A stretch of DNA of 56,448 nucleotides from Alphaproteobacteria bacterium. Lineage in GTDB: Bacteria; Pseudomonadota; Alphaproteobacteria; Caulobacterales; Caulobacteraceae. The stretch lies in assembly GCA_018820205.1 (NCBI GenBank), contig JAHJOK010000011.1, forward strand, positions 1-56,448. Reading direction: 5' to 3'. The translations under genes and the position numbers were made by a program. The notes below the pieces were generated by a model. That model had not been told where the DNA came from and made no database searches. It worked only from the letters and a program-made list of their open reading frames with translations. Shown piece by piece: positions 1 through 7,927 of this stretch (its first letter is position 1; each line of letters starts with the position of its first letter).

Positions 1-771
<771 letters not shown>

Positions 772-773
772 GC

Positions 774-1043
774 ATGGCCGGCAAGCTCAACTTTTCGCTG
801 GTGTCGCCTGAGCGTGAGGTCTTTGCGGGCCTCGTCGATCAGGTCGACGCGCCGGGTGTCGAGGGCGACTTCGGCGTCCTGGCCGACCACGCGCCGTTCA
901 TGACCGCCCTGCGGGAAGGGCCGGTCGTGGTGTTCGACGGTTCGTCGAAGCGCACGTTCGAGGTCAAGGGCGGCTTCGCCGACGTGACCCCAGCCGGCCT
1001 GACGATCCTGGCCGAAGCGGCGGCCGAGATCGCAGCGGCGTAA
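774..1043 (+). CDS. atpC: F1F0 ATP synthase subunit epsilon, short form
   Basis: Epsilon subunit of the central stalk. At 89 residues it covers only the N-terminal beta-sandwich domain (KLNFSLVSPEREVF at the start, GVEGDFGVLADHAPFMTALR in the middle, FADVTPAGLTILAEAA near the end). Family members of about 130-140 residues carry two further C-terminal helices that can inhibit ATP hydrolysis; these are absent. The frame ends cleanly in TAA and the next gene starts on its last base, so this looks like a natural short form and not a frameshift. Start ATG is 2 nt after the atpD stop. Confidence 0.93.
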   Translation: MAGKLNFSLVSPEREVFAGLVDQVDAPGVEGDFGVLADHAPFMTALREGPVVVFDGSSKRTFEVKGGFADVTPAGLTILAEAAAEIAAA

Positions 1044-1291
1044 TGACTTTGATCGATGCAGCGGGCGTCTTCGGCGTCCTGCTGATCCTCATCGCCTATG
1101 CCGGCGCCACCGCCGGCAAGCTCGATCCCAAACAAGCGCCGGCGCTGGTCCTGAACCTCGCCGGCGCACTCCTGATCCTGTGGTCCCTGACCGTAGACTT
1201 CAACCTGTCGGCGGCGCTGATGGAAGGGGCTTGGGCCCTGGTCGCGATCGCAGGGCTCATCCGGCTGGCCGTCAGTCGACGAACCGGCTGA
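1043..1291 (+). CDS. Small integral membrane protein, CBU_0592-like
   Basis: An 82-residue hydrophobic protein with about three membrane segments (roughly residues 8-25, 32-50 and 57-75) and a short basic C-terminus (VSRRTG). It resembles the small CBU_0592-type membrane domain that often follows other genes in Alphaproteobacteria, but this assignment rests on general pattern only. The start codon shares one base with the atpC stop (TAATG), implying translational coupling to the ATP synthase operon. Its 3' end overlaps the convergent rppH gene by 20 nt. No function is proposed. Confidence 0.7.
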   Translation: MTLIDAAGVFGVLLILIAYAGATAGKLDPKQAPALVLNLAGALLILWSLTVDFNLSAALMEGAWALVAIAGLIRLAVSRRTG

Positions 1292-1754
1292 ACGCCGCCA
1301 CCACCTGTTCATAGGCCCCACGCTTGAACGGCACGATCAGGTCGCAGGCCTCGGTGAGGTCGCCCCAGCGCCAGGTGTCAAACTCGATCTCGGCGTGTTT
1401 GTTCAGATCGATCTCGGCCTCGTCGCCGGTGAAGCGGAAGGCGAACCAGACCTGTTTCTGGCCGTCCCACGGCTTGCGTCCGTCGCGCAGGTGTCTGGCC
1501 TTCAGTGGCTCTGGAAAGTCATACAGGATCCAGCCCTCGGTGCGGCCGATCAGCTCGGCGGAGGTGACGCCGGTCTCTTCTTCCAGCTCACGCCGGGCGG
1601 CCGTCTCGACGTCCTCGCCCTTGTCCACGCCGCCTTGCGGGAACTGCCAGGCGTGATCGCCCGCCTGACCGGCGCGATGGCCGTACCACACCTTGCCGTC
1701 CGCATTGAACAGGACGACGCCGACGTTGGGGCGATGGCGGGGATGGTCGGTCAT
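1272..1754 (-). CDS. rppH: RNA pyrophosphohydrolase (Nudix)
   Basis: Removes pyrophosphate from the 5' triphosphate end of mRNA, which opens the transcript to RNase E-type decay. The 160-residue length is normal. The Nudix box is complete at about residues 41-63 (GG-VDKGEDVETAARRELEEE-TGV), with the metal-binding REXXEE glutamates present. The flanking PNVGVVLFNADGKVWYGHR and WQFPQGG are typical of the RppH/IalA subgroup. It is the last gene of the long minus-strand run that begins at obgE. It is separated from the upstream deacetylase gene by a repeat-rich spacer, so it may have its own promoter. Confidence 0.94.
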   Translation of the reverse strand: MTDHPRHRPNVGVVLFNADGKVWYGHRAGQAGDHAWQFPQGGVDKGEDVETAARRELEEETGVTSAELIGRTEGWILYDFPEPLKARHLRDGRKPWDGQKQVWFAFRFTGDEAEIDLNKHAEIEFDTWRWGDLTEACDLIVPFKRGAYEQVVAAFSRFVD

Positions 1755-1762
1755 CGGAGGGG

Positions 1763-1870
1763 CTAGGGACCAGGGATTAGGGACTAGGGACTAGGGCAGT
1801 AGCGAGTAGCGAGTAGCGAGCCGGGACTAAAGCAGGACAGGCGGGTGCCTAATCCCTAATCCCCAATCCC
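1763..1870. repeat. Intergenic element built from heptamer repeats with inverted arms
   Basis: The left part (1763-1797) is a run of imperfect 7-mers: CTAGGGA, CCAGGGA, TTAGGGA, CTAGGGA, CTAGGGC. A second array follows, with three exact copies of AGTAGCG (1799-1819). The right part (1849-1870) carries CTAATCC-type 7-mers, which are the reverse complement of the left units, so the whole can fold back on itself. It ends directly at the stop codon of the deacetylase gene. A closely related element occurs at 24295-24371. Confidence 0.8.
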
Positions 1871-3127
1871 TCAGCGCCCCGGTCGCTGCGTCATCGCGCT
1901 CGCCGGCGCCAGTTGCAGGCCCCGCGCGTCCAGACCGGCGGTCCAGCGGGCGGCGGCCTCGACGGTGACCGGATAGGCGAATCCGGTTCCCAGCGCCGCG
2001 CCGCGCGTCTTGGCGGCGGCTTCGAGGCTGTTGAGGCGGCCGATGATGGCGGCGGGGGTCTGGGTCTCGTCGACCACCACGTCGGCGCTGGCGCGCGCCC
2101 AGGCGCCGGGGCGACGACGGGCGGAGCCGTCATCGAGGAAGGCCACGCCGCGCTGGCGCAGGACGCCGAGGAAGCTGGACATGCCCGCATCCGAGGTCAC
2201 GAACCGGTCGCCCAGATAATTGGTCACCCCGAAATAGCCGGTCGCCCGTCCCAGCAGCCAGGCCATCTTGGCCTCCACATCATCGGGCGTGGCGTTGGCC
2301 AGCAAGGTGTACGGGCCGGGATCGTTGTTCGGATAACCGGTCGGCTCCATCGGGATTTCGATCATCACCTCATGGCCCTGGGCGCGGGCCAGGTTGATCC
2401 AGCCCTGAAGGCCCTCGGCATAGGGTACGAACGACAGGGTCACCTCGGCCGGCAGGCGTTCGATGGCGGCGCGGGTGGTGACGGCGTTCAAACCCAGTCC
2501 GCCGACGATCAGCGACACGCGCGGCTTGCCGTTCGACTGGAACGGCCGGGCATAGGCCTGGGCCGGGACGCGCCCGTCGGTGGCGATGACGGGCAGCGGC
2601 CCCTGCGGGCCCGGCTGGCTGAGACCGGCGATCGGGGCGGCCGTCAGGGGCTGGGCGGCGAGTTGAGGCGCGGCGATGGCCGAACCGCCCGCGACGGTGG
2701 CCCCGTCCGGCAGGGTGATCAGGGCTTCGCCGCCGGCCGCGCCGGACGGATCGGCCGAGGGGTCGGCGCCCAGACCCTGCCAGGCGGCGAAACCGCCCAT
2801 GCTGAAGGCTTCAAGCCCTGTGGGCGCGGGCGCCTCGACCGGGGCTTCGCGATGCAGGGCGACGCGCGCCGACGGCGTCCCCGCGCGGGGATCGCCCAGC
2901 ACGGTCATGAACAGCACGACCGCGGCCAGCAGCAGCAAGCCCGCCGCGCCTACGGCGACAGGCGGCTTTTTCAGCAGAGCCGCGACCGGCTTCAGGTCGA
3001 GCCGGGGCCCCTTGCCCGAAGGCGGGGCGCCGGCTGTGGCGGCGAGGGCGGACTGGCGCTTGGCGAACATGGACGAAGGACGCTCGGGATTGCGACGACC
3101 GGACGGATTCCGGACGACGATCATCAC
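1871..3127 (-). CDS. Divergent polysaccharide deacetylase family protein (DUF610/YibQ-like)
   Basis: A 418-residue inner-membrane-anchored protein. One membrane segment (about residues 57-75) is followed by a low-complexity Pro/Ala linker and a C-terminal domain of about 220 residues of the divergent polysaccharide deacetylase type (RVSLIVGGLGLN, LSFVPYAEGLQGWINLARAQ, MIEIPMEPTGYP). This family is usually encoded beside EnvC and CtpA, as here, and is thought to act in cell-wall or division processes; the substrate is unknown. The start is uncertain. The ATG at 3127 has AGGTG 3 nt upstream; an internal ATG at 3070 is also possible. Confidence 0.88.
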   Translation of the reverse strand: MMIVVRNPSGRRNPERPSSMFAKRQSALAATAGAPPSGKGPRLDLKPVAALLKKPPVAVGAAGLLLLAAVVLFMTVLGDPRAGTPSARVALHREAPVEAPAPTGLEAFSMGGFAAWQGLGADPSADPSGAAGGEALITLPDGATVAGGSAIAAPQLAAQPLTAAPIAGLSQPGPQGPLPVIATDGRVPAQAYARPFQSNGKPRVSLIVGGLGLNAVTTRAAIERLPAEVTLSFVPYAEGLQGWINLARAQGHEVMIEIPMEPTGYPNNDPGPYTLLANATPDDVEAKMAWLLGRATGYFGVTNYLGDRFVTSDAGMSSFLGVLRQRGVAFLDDGSARRRPGAWARASADVVVDETQTPAAIIGRLNSLEAAAKTRGAALGTGFAYPVTVEAAARWTAGLDARGLQLAPASAMTQRPGR

Positions 3128-3236
3128 CTGCGACTATGAACGGGCGGCGGTTAAGAAAGCCTAACGGCGCGTTAGGCATGTTTCGGTTCTCCTCCCTGTT
3201 CACCGTTTGGCGAACGGGGCGGTGGCTCGAAGCCGG

Positions 3237-4607
3237 CTATTCCCCTTCGGGTTCTTCCGTCGTGTCGGTCAAGGCCACCTGGATGGTCCCGTCGCTGACC
3301 ACGACGCCTTCCGGCGCGGCGGCCAGGCGAGTCAGGTCGCCACCCGCGCGCAGGACGTCGAGCGCCCGTTGCAGCTGATAGTCGGCGTCCTTGTCATAGT
3401 CCTCGCCTGGCGCCTCGTGCGGCGTGTGGGCGCCCTTGCGCTCGGCCCCGATCGAGGCGTCCAGGGCGGTGGCGTAGGCGGCCTCGGAATAGATGAAGCT
3501 GGAGCGTGAGACGATCCGGGCCTCGGCCTCGGTGCGGGCGACCTCCAGGTCCGGCTCGATGCCGATCTTCTGGATCGAGGAGCCCGACGGCGTGTAGTAG
3601 CGGGCCGTGGTGATCGACAGGGCGCCGTCGCGGCCGGCCCCCAGCGGAATGACCGTCTGGACCGACCCCTTGCCGAAGCTGGTCAGGCCGACCAGCGTGG
3701 CGCGTTCCTGATCCTTGAGCGCGCCGGCGACGATTTCCGACGCCGAGGCCGAGCCATAGTTGATCAGCACCACCAGCGGCAGGCCGCCGATCTGGTCGCC
3801 GGGACGAGCGGCGTAGCGTTCGATCTGTTCGGGTTTCCGGCCGCGCTGGCTGACGATCTCTCCGCGCTCCAGGAAGGCGTCGGACACGTCGATGGCGGCC
3901 GTCAGCAGGCCCCCGCCGTTGTTCCGCAGATCCAGTACGAAACCCTTCACGCCGGGATTCTCGCGTTTGATCTTGTCGATGGCGGCGGTCAGTTCGCGGC
4001 CCGTATTGGTGTTGAAGGTCGAGACGCGCAGATAACCGAACTCGCCCTCCATCCGGCCGGTCACGGATTCGACCTTGATGACCTCCCTGGTCAGGACGAC
4101 GTCGCGGGGTTCTTCGCCGTCACGCAGGAAGGTCACGGTGACCGAGGTGCCCATGGCGCCGCGCAGTTTGTCGGACACGTCGGACACGCTGAGGCCGGAG
4201 GCGTTCTGGCCGTTGATGGCCGAGATGACATCGCCCGCCTGCACGCCCGCGCGGCTGGAGGGGCTGTCGTCCATCGGCGAGATCACCTTCACCAACCCGC
4301 CCTCGGCGGTGATGGTCAGGCCGACCCCGGAGTATTCGCCGCTGGTCCGCTCCTGCAGATCGGCGAACCCGTCCGGCGCCAGATAGTTGGAGTGGGGGTC
4401 GAGGGCGGTCATCATGCCCGCCAGGGCCGCCTCGATCAGCTTCTTGTTGTCGACCGGGACCACATAGGCGGTCTCGACCACCGCCAGCACGTCGCCGAAC
4501 AGCTGCAGCATCCGGAAGGTCTCGTTCCGGGGCGTCTGACTGGCGACGGTCATGCCGCTGAGGCCAAGGGCCAGGACGGCGCCGCCGGCGAGGAGCAGTT
4601 TACGCAT
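3237..4607 (-). CDS. ctpA: C-terminal processing peptidase, S41 family
   Basis: Periplasmic serine protease that trims or degrades proteins from their C-termini. The 456 residues comprise a signal peptide (MRKLLLAGGAVLALGLSGMT, cleaved near residue 23), an N-terminal helical region, a PDZ domain (about 92-180, GVGLTIT to VVLTREV), and the S41 catalytic core (about 190-350). The catalytic Ser288 (GSASASEI) and Lys313 (TSFGKGSVQT) are present, 25 residues apart as in Tsp. It lies downstream of the EnvC-like gene on the same strand, the usual arrangement in Alphaproteobacteria, and the deacetylase gene follows. Confidence 0.96.
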   Translation of the reverse strand: MRKLLLAGGAVLALGLSGMTVASQTPRNETFRMLQLFGDVLAVVETAYVVPVDNKKLIEAALAGMMTALDPHSNYLAPDGFADLQERTSGEYSGVGLTITAEGGLVKVISPMDDSPSSRAGVQAGDVISAINGQNASGLSVSDVSDKLRGAMGTSVTVTFLRDGEEPRDVVLTREVIKVESVTGRMEGEFGYLRVSTFNTNTGRELTAAIDKIKRENPGVKGFVLDLRNNGGGLLTAAIDVSDAFLERGEIVSQRGRKPEQIERYAARPGDQIGGLPLVVLINYGSASASEIVAGALKDQERATLVGLTSFGKGSVQTVIPLGAGRDGALSITTARYYTPSGSSIQKIGIEPDLEVARTEAEARIVSRSSFIYSEAAYATALDASIGAERKGAHTPHEAPGEDYDKDADYQLQRALDVLRAGGDLTRLAAAPEGVVVSDGTIQVALTDTTEEPEGE

Positions 4608-4753
4608 TCGGTCTCTTTCGGAGCCGCCGGTGGAAGAATTCCGGGGCGGCCGGGAGGGCTAAGGCTGCGGACATCACGATGAAATCGTGGCGACCCCGCG
4701 TCGGGACGATAAAATCAGCGTCATGCGGGCTTGGGAAGGACTTTCCCCATTTG

Positions 4754-5821
4754 TCACAGATAGGGCGCCGGATCGACCGCCCGGTCGTCGCGGCGCAGCT
4801 CGAAATAGACCTCGTCCCCGGCGGCCGAGGCCCCCAAGGCCTGACCGTCCGCGACACGGTCGCCCGGCGCGACCGAGACGGCGTCGAGACCGGCCACGAC
4901 GGCCCGCCAGCCGCCGCCGAGATCGAGGATCACCACCTGACCCCACCCGCTCAGCGGCCCGGCATGGTCCACGACGGCCGCGGCGGGCGATGCGACAGGC
5001 GACGAAGGGGCGGGCCAGCGCAGACCCGACGATCCCGACCCGAAGCGCGACGTCGGGGCGCCGGAGACCGGCGAGGTCAGGCGGCTGCGACCGGCCGGAA
5101 GACGGGTGACGACCACGTCCGACGCCTCCGCCGCCTCGACCGGTCGCGCGCCAAGTGCCCGGATGCGCGCCTCCAGAGCGGCCGCGGCCCGCTCGGCCCG
5201 AGCGGCGTCGGCCCGCAACACCGCCAACAGGGCCGTGCGGCGAGCCGACAGAGTCTCGACCTCCGCTCGACGGTCTCCTTGGGCGCTTTCGGTCGTCAGC
5301 AGACGCTCCGACGACAGCACGGCCAGACGCCGGATGCGAACGACCTCGGCCTGACGCGCGGACAGGACGGCGGCGCGGCGTTGCAGCTCGGGCGCCATGG
5401 CCTTCATCAGGATGGCGGCGCGGACCGTATCGACGGCGCGATCGGCCGGGATCAAAAGCGGCGGCGGCGGTTTGCGGCTCATCATCTGAAGCCCCGACAG
5501 CAGGCGCCCCTGGCCGTCGCGGGCCTGGGCCAGTTCGGCGACGATGGCGGCCTCGCGCCGACCGAGCTGGCGCAGGCGCTCGCGCTGGGCGGACAGTTGC
5601 GCGTCGTCGGCGGTCTGGTCGCGGCGCAGGGTCGCCAGCTCGCGGTCCAGGGCCGCCATCTCGGCCTGAGCGTCGATAGCATCCGCACGCAGCCGCCGGG
5701 CGCGAACCTGTTCGTCCCGGTACTGGGTCTGAAGCTGCTGCAGGTCGTCCTGAACCGACGCCGTGGCGGGCAGTGCGGACAGGGCCGCGAGGGTGAACAG
5801 GATGGCGGCGCGGGTCATCAA
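4754..5821 (-). CDS. Murein hydrolase activator, EnvC-like, degenerate LytM domain
   Basis: A periplasmic division factor thought to activate amidases. It has a signal peptide (to about residue 22), a long coiled coil of Arg/Ala/Leu-rich helices (about 23-240), and a C-terminal M23/LytM domain (about 255-355). The zinc ligands of active M23 peptidases are not recognisable: the usual HxHFE is EVYFE here, and the first His/Asp motif is replaced by FGSGSSGLRWPA. That is the pattern of EnvC-type non-catalytic activators. The start overlaps the rlmH stop by 3-4 nt (ATGA); MM at the start leaves a one-codon ambiguity. Confidence 0.88.
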   Translation of the reverse strand: MMTRAAILFTLAALSALPATASVQDDLQQLQTQYRDEQVRARRLRADAIDAQAEMAALDRELATLRRDQTADDAQLSAQRERLRQLGRREAAIVAELAQARDGQGRLLSGLQMMSRKPPPPLLIPADRAVDTVRAAILMKAMAPELQRRAAVLSARQAEVVRIRRLAVLSSERLLTTESAQGDRRAEVETLSARRTALLAVLRADAARAERAAAALEARIRALGARPVEAAEASDVVVTRLPAGRSRLTSPVSGAPTSRFGSGSSGLRWPAPSSPVASPAAAVVDHAGPLSGWGQVVILDLGGGWRAVVAGLDAVSVAPGDRVADGQALGASAAGDEVYFELRRDDRAVDPAPYL

Positions 5822-6282
5822 TCCCGATGATAGGGTGATCCGGCCAGGATCGTCACGGCCCGATACAGTTGTTCGGCCAGCATCGCCCGGGCCAGGGCGT
5901 GGGGCCAGGTCTGGGGGCCGAAGGCGAGCGTCGATCCGGCGGCCTCCAGGACCGAGGCGTCCAGCCCGTCCGCGCCGCCGATGGCGAACGCCAGCCGCCG
6001 CTCGCCGCGATCCCTCAACAGGGCGATATGGTCGGCGAAGGCACGGCTGGAGAAGGTCTTGCCGCGTTCGTCGCAGGCGATCAGGTGAGCGCCCTCGCCC
6101 GCCGCCAGGATCAACTCGGCCTCCGGGGCCTTGCCGGGTTTGCGCGGGTCGAGATCGACCAGTTCGAGCGGGCCCAGGCCCAGGGTCCGACCGGATGCCG
6201 TGGCGCGCGCGCAGTAGTCTGCGGCGAGCGCGGCCTCAGGCCCGCGACCCGGCTTGCCGATGGCGATGATCGCGAGCTTCAC
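5818..6282 (-). CDS. rlmH: 23S rRNA pseudouridine-1915 N3-methyltransferase
   Basis: SPOUT-fold methyltransferase that modifies helix 69 of 23S rRNA, using S-adenosylmethionine. At 154 residues it matches the family. Diagnostic pieces are MKLAIIAIGK at the start, LIACDERGKTFSSRAFA, the SAM-binding FAIGGADGLD, and the C-terminal TWPHALARAMLAEQLYRA with the HRD end. It lies 17 nt downstream of rsfS and overlaps the EnvC-like gene, which fits the common rsfS-rlmH-envC order. Confidence 0.97.
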   Translation of the reverse strand: MKLAIIAIGKPGRGPEAALAADYCARATASGRTLGLGPLELVDLDPRKPGKAPEAELILAAGEGAHLIACDERGKTFSSRAFADHIALLRDRGERRLAFAIGGADGLDASVLEAAGSTLAFGPQTWPHALARAMLAEQLYRAVTILAGSPYHRD

Positions 6283-6299
6283 CGGCCTCGACCTGGAGG

Positions 6300-6908
6300 T
6301 CAGGCGTTGGCGGTGCGGTGGGCGCTGTCGACGGCCCAGATCTTCTCGATGTTGTAGAACATCCGCACTTCGGGCCGGAACAGGTGGACGATGACGTCGC
6401 CGGCGTCGATCAGAACCCAGTCGCAGTGGGGCAGGCCCTCGACCTTGGCGCGGCCAAAGCCCTGTTCCTTAAGCGTGCGCAGCAGGTGGTCGGCCAGGGC
6501 GCCGACATGGCGGTGCGACCGGCCCGAGGCCACGATCATCGTGTCGGCCATGGGCGATTTGCCCTTCAGGTCGATCATCACGATCTCCTGGGCCTTGTCT
6601 TCGTCCAGCTTGGCCAGCAGCGCGATTTCAAGGGGGGTCGTGCCGGTGGGCAGCGGTCCCTGCTGGTCGAAACCCGCGGCCTCGTCGGCGTTGTCCGCAT
6701 CGTCGCCGAACAAGGGCAGATCGGCGGCGCTGTCGTCGGAAAGGTCGTCGTCCTGACCGTCTTCGGCGTGGATGGGCGCGATGGGCTCCATCTCATGGGC
6801 CGTGTTTGAAACGGCCTCCTCTCCAGCGAGGGTGTCTTGCGCGTCGTGCGCGGGCGAGGGGGTCAGCGGAGGGCTCCGGGAGGGTTCACTAAAGAGGCTC
6901 CATAGCAC
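6300..6908 (-). CDS. rsfS: Ribosome silencing factor with acidic N-terminal extension
   Basis: Binds uL14 on the large ribosomal subunit and blocks subunit joining when nutrients run low. The RsfS domain occupies the C-terminal 110 residues (LDEDKAQEIVMIDLKGKSPM, DTMIVASGRSHRHV, GLPHCDWVLIDAGDVIVHLF). Ahead of it is an unusual acidic tract of about 90 residues (DGQDDDLSDDSAADLP and similar) with no recognisable fold. The start given is a GTG 15 nt after the nadD stop. An ATG at 6791 (MEPIAP) would remove about 39 residues but keep most of the acidic part, so the start remains open. Confidence 0.88.
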   Translation of the reverse strand: MLWSLFSEPSRSPPLTPSPAHDAQDTLAGEEAVSNTAHEMEPIAPIHAEDGQDDDLSDDSAADLPLFGDDADNADEAAGFDQQGPLPTGTTPLEIALLAKLDEDKAQEIVMIDLKGKSPMADTMIVASGRSHRHVGALADHLLRTLKEQGFGRAKVEGLPHCDWVLIDAGDVIVHLFRPEVRMFYNIEKIWAVDSAHRTANA

Positions 6909-6923
6909 GAACCCGGCCGCTGG

Positions 6924-7622
6924 TCACGCGGGCGGGGCCGAAAGCGCGCCGACGGCCCTCAGCGCCGTCGAAGAGCTCGGATTGAGGGGGGCGGTCAGAT
7001 AGGTCCACGCCGGCGCCGCCATCAGAGGCAGCAGCCGCGCCTCGCGGGAAGACACCCGGTCGCCGGCGAAGCGGCGAGCGGCGGGGGCGGCGCGACTTTC
7101 CAGAAGCGAACCGGGTCGCGCCACAACCGCGACGGGCATCATCCGCATGATGTCCGTCCAGCCGCGCCAGCGGTGAAAGGTCTCCAGATTGTCCGACCCC
7201 ATCAGCCAGACAAACCGCACGCCGGGATGCCGACGCTGAAGTTCTCGCAGGGTGTCGATCGTGCGGTTCGTGCCGACCCGGCTCTCGAAGTCCGAAACAA
7301 TCATGCGAGGGCCGTGTGCGACGCCTCTCGCGCCCGCCATCCGCTCGGCCAGGGGCGCGGTCTGGGATGAACTCTTCAGTGGGTTCTGGGGAGAGACGAG
7401 CCACACCACCCGGTCCAGGTCCAGACGACGCATCGCGGTCTCGGCGACATGGGCATGGCCGTCGTGGGCCGGATTGAACGAGCCGCCGAACAGCCCGACC
7501 TTCATCCCGGGCGCCAGGGCGAGACCGTCTCTCAGCGCCCCGGGACGGGGGCCGCTCGTCCTGGGCGCGGGTCCGGCGTGGAAGAAGGACAAGGGCTCGG
7601 CGCTCAGGCGGCTTATGCTCAC
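6924..7622 (-). CDS. nadD: Nicotinate-nucleotide adenylyltransferase
   Basis: Transfers AMP to nicotinate mononucleotide in NAD synthesis. The nucleotidyltransferase signature GLFGGSFNPAHDGHAHVA is at about residues 43-60, and the C-terminal SSTALR motif that binds ATP is present. At 232 residues it is slightly long because of about 39 residues before MKVGLFGG. The start given is a GTG without a clear ribosome binding site; an ATG at 7505 would give the compact enzyme of about 193 residues. It is followed closely by rsfS. Confidence 0.94.
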   Translation of the reverse strand: MSISRLSAEPLSFFHAGPAPRTSGPRPGALRDGLALAPGMKVGLFGGSFNPAHDGHAHVAETAMRRLDLDRVVWLVSPQNPLKSSSQTAPLAERMAGARGVAHGPRMIVSDFESRVGTNRTIDTLRELQRRHPGVRFVWLMGSDNLETFHRWRGWTDIMRMMPVAVVARPGSLLESRAAPAARRFAGDRVSSREARLLPLMAAPAWTYLTAPLNPSSSTALRAVGALSAPPA

Positions 7623-7677
7623 GAAGGAGCTAACGAAATCGCAGCTAACACGGCCGCCCGGCCCTTGTCGCCTGTGA

Positions 7678-7860
7678 TCAGTCGCCGGACGTCTTGAACG
7701 TGTCGCCGACCACCGTGGCGTCGGGTCCGTCGGGACCGGCGGAGCGTCGTTCCTGACGGCCGGTGCGACGCACAGCGTCGTCGGATGTCGCGCGATCCGG
7801 CTTGCCTCCGGGCATGGCGCCGTTCTCTTCGCGACCCTTCGTCTGATCCCTGTCGGTCAT
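7678..7860 (-). CDS. Small hydrophilic protein of unknown function
   Basis: A 60-residue, Arg/Asp/Gly-rich protein (MTDRDQTKGREENGAMPGGK at the start, VVGDTFKTSGD at the end) with no membrane segment or recognisable domain, probably disordered. It is supported by a good ribosome binding site, GGGAG 7-8 nt before the ATG, and by its position on the same strand between proA and nadD without overlap. No function is proposed. Confidence 0.55.
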   Translation of the reverse strand: MTDRDQTKGREENGAMPGGKPDRATSDDAVRRTGRQERRSAGPDGPDATVVGDTFKTSGD

Positions 7861-7927
7861 GTCTGTCTCCCTTTCGGGATCAGCGAATGGAACGCCGACC
7901 AGGTTCCGCGAGGGCCGTTCGGAGCGG

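Noticed and set aside
1913..3139. Open frame of 408 codons on the plus strand
   Set aside because: Shadow of the polysaccharide deacetylase gene, with Gly/Arg/His-rich composition and no ribosome binding site.
4675..4689. Short inverted repeat CACGAT-GAA-ATCGTG upstream of ctpA
   Set aside because: Six base pairs are within chance in a window of this size, and no regulator or promoter can be tied to it.
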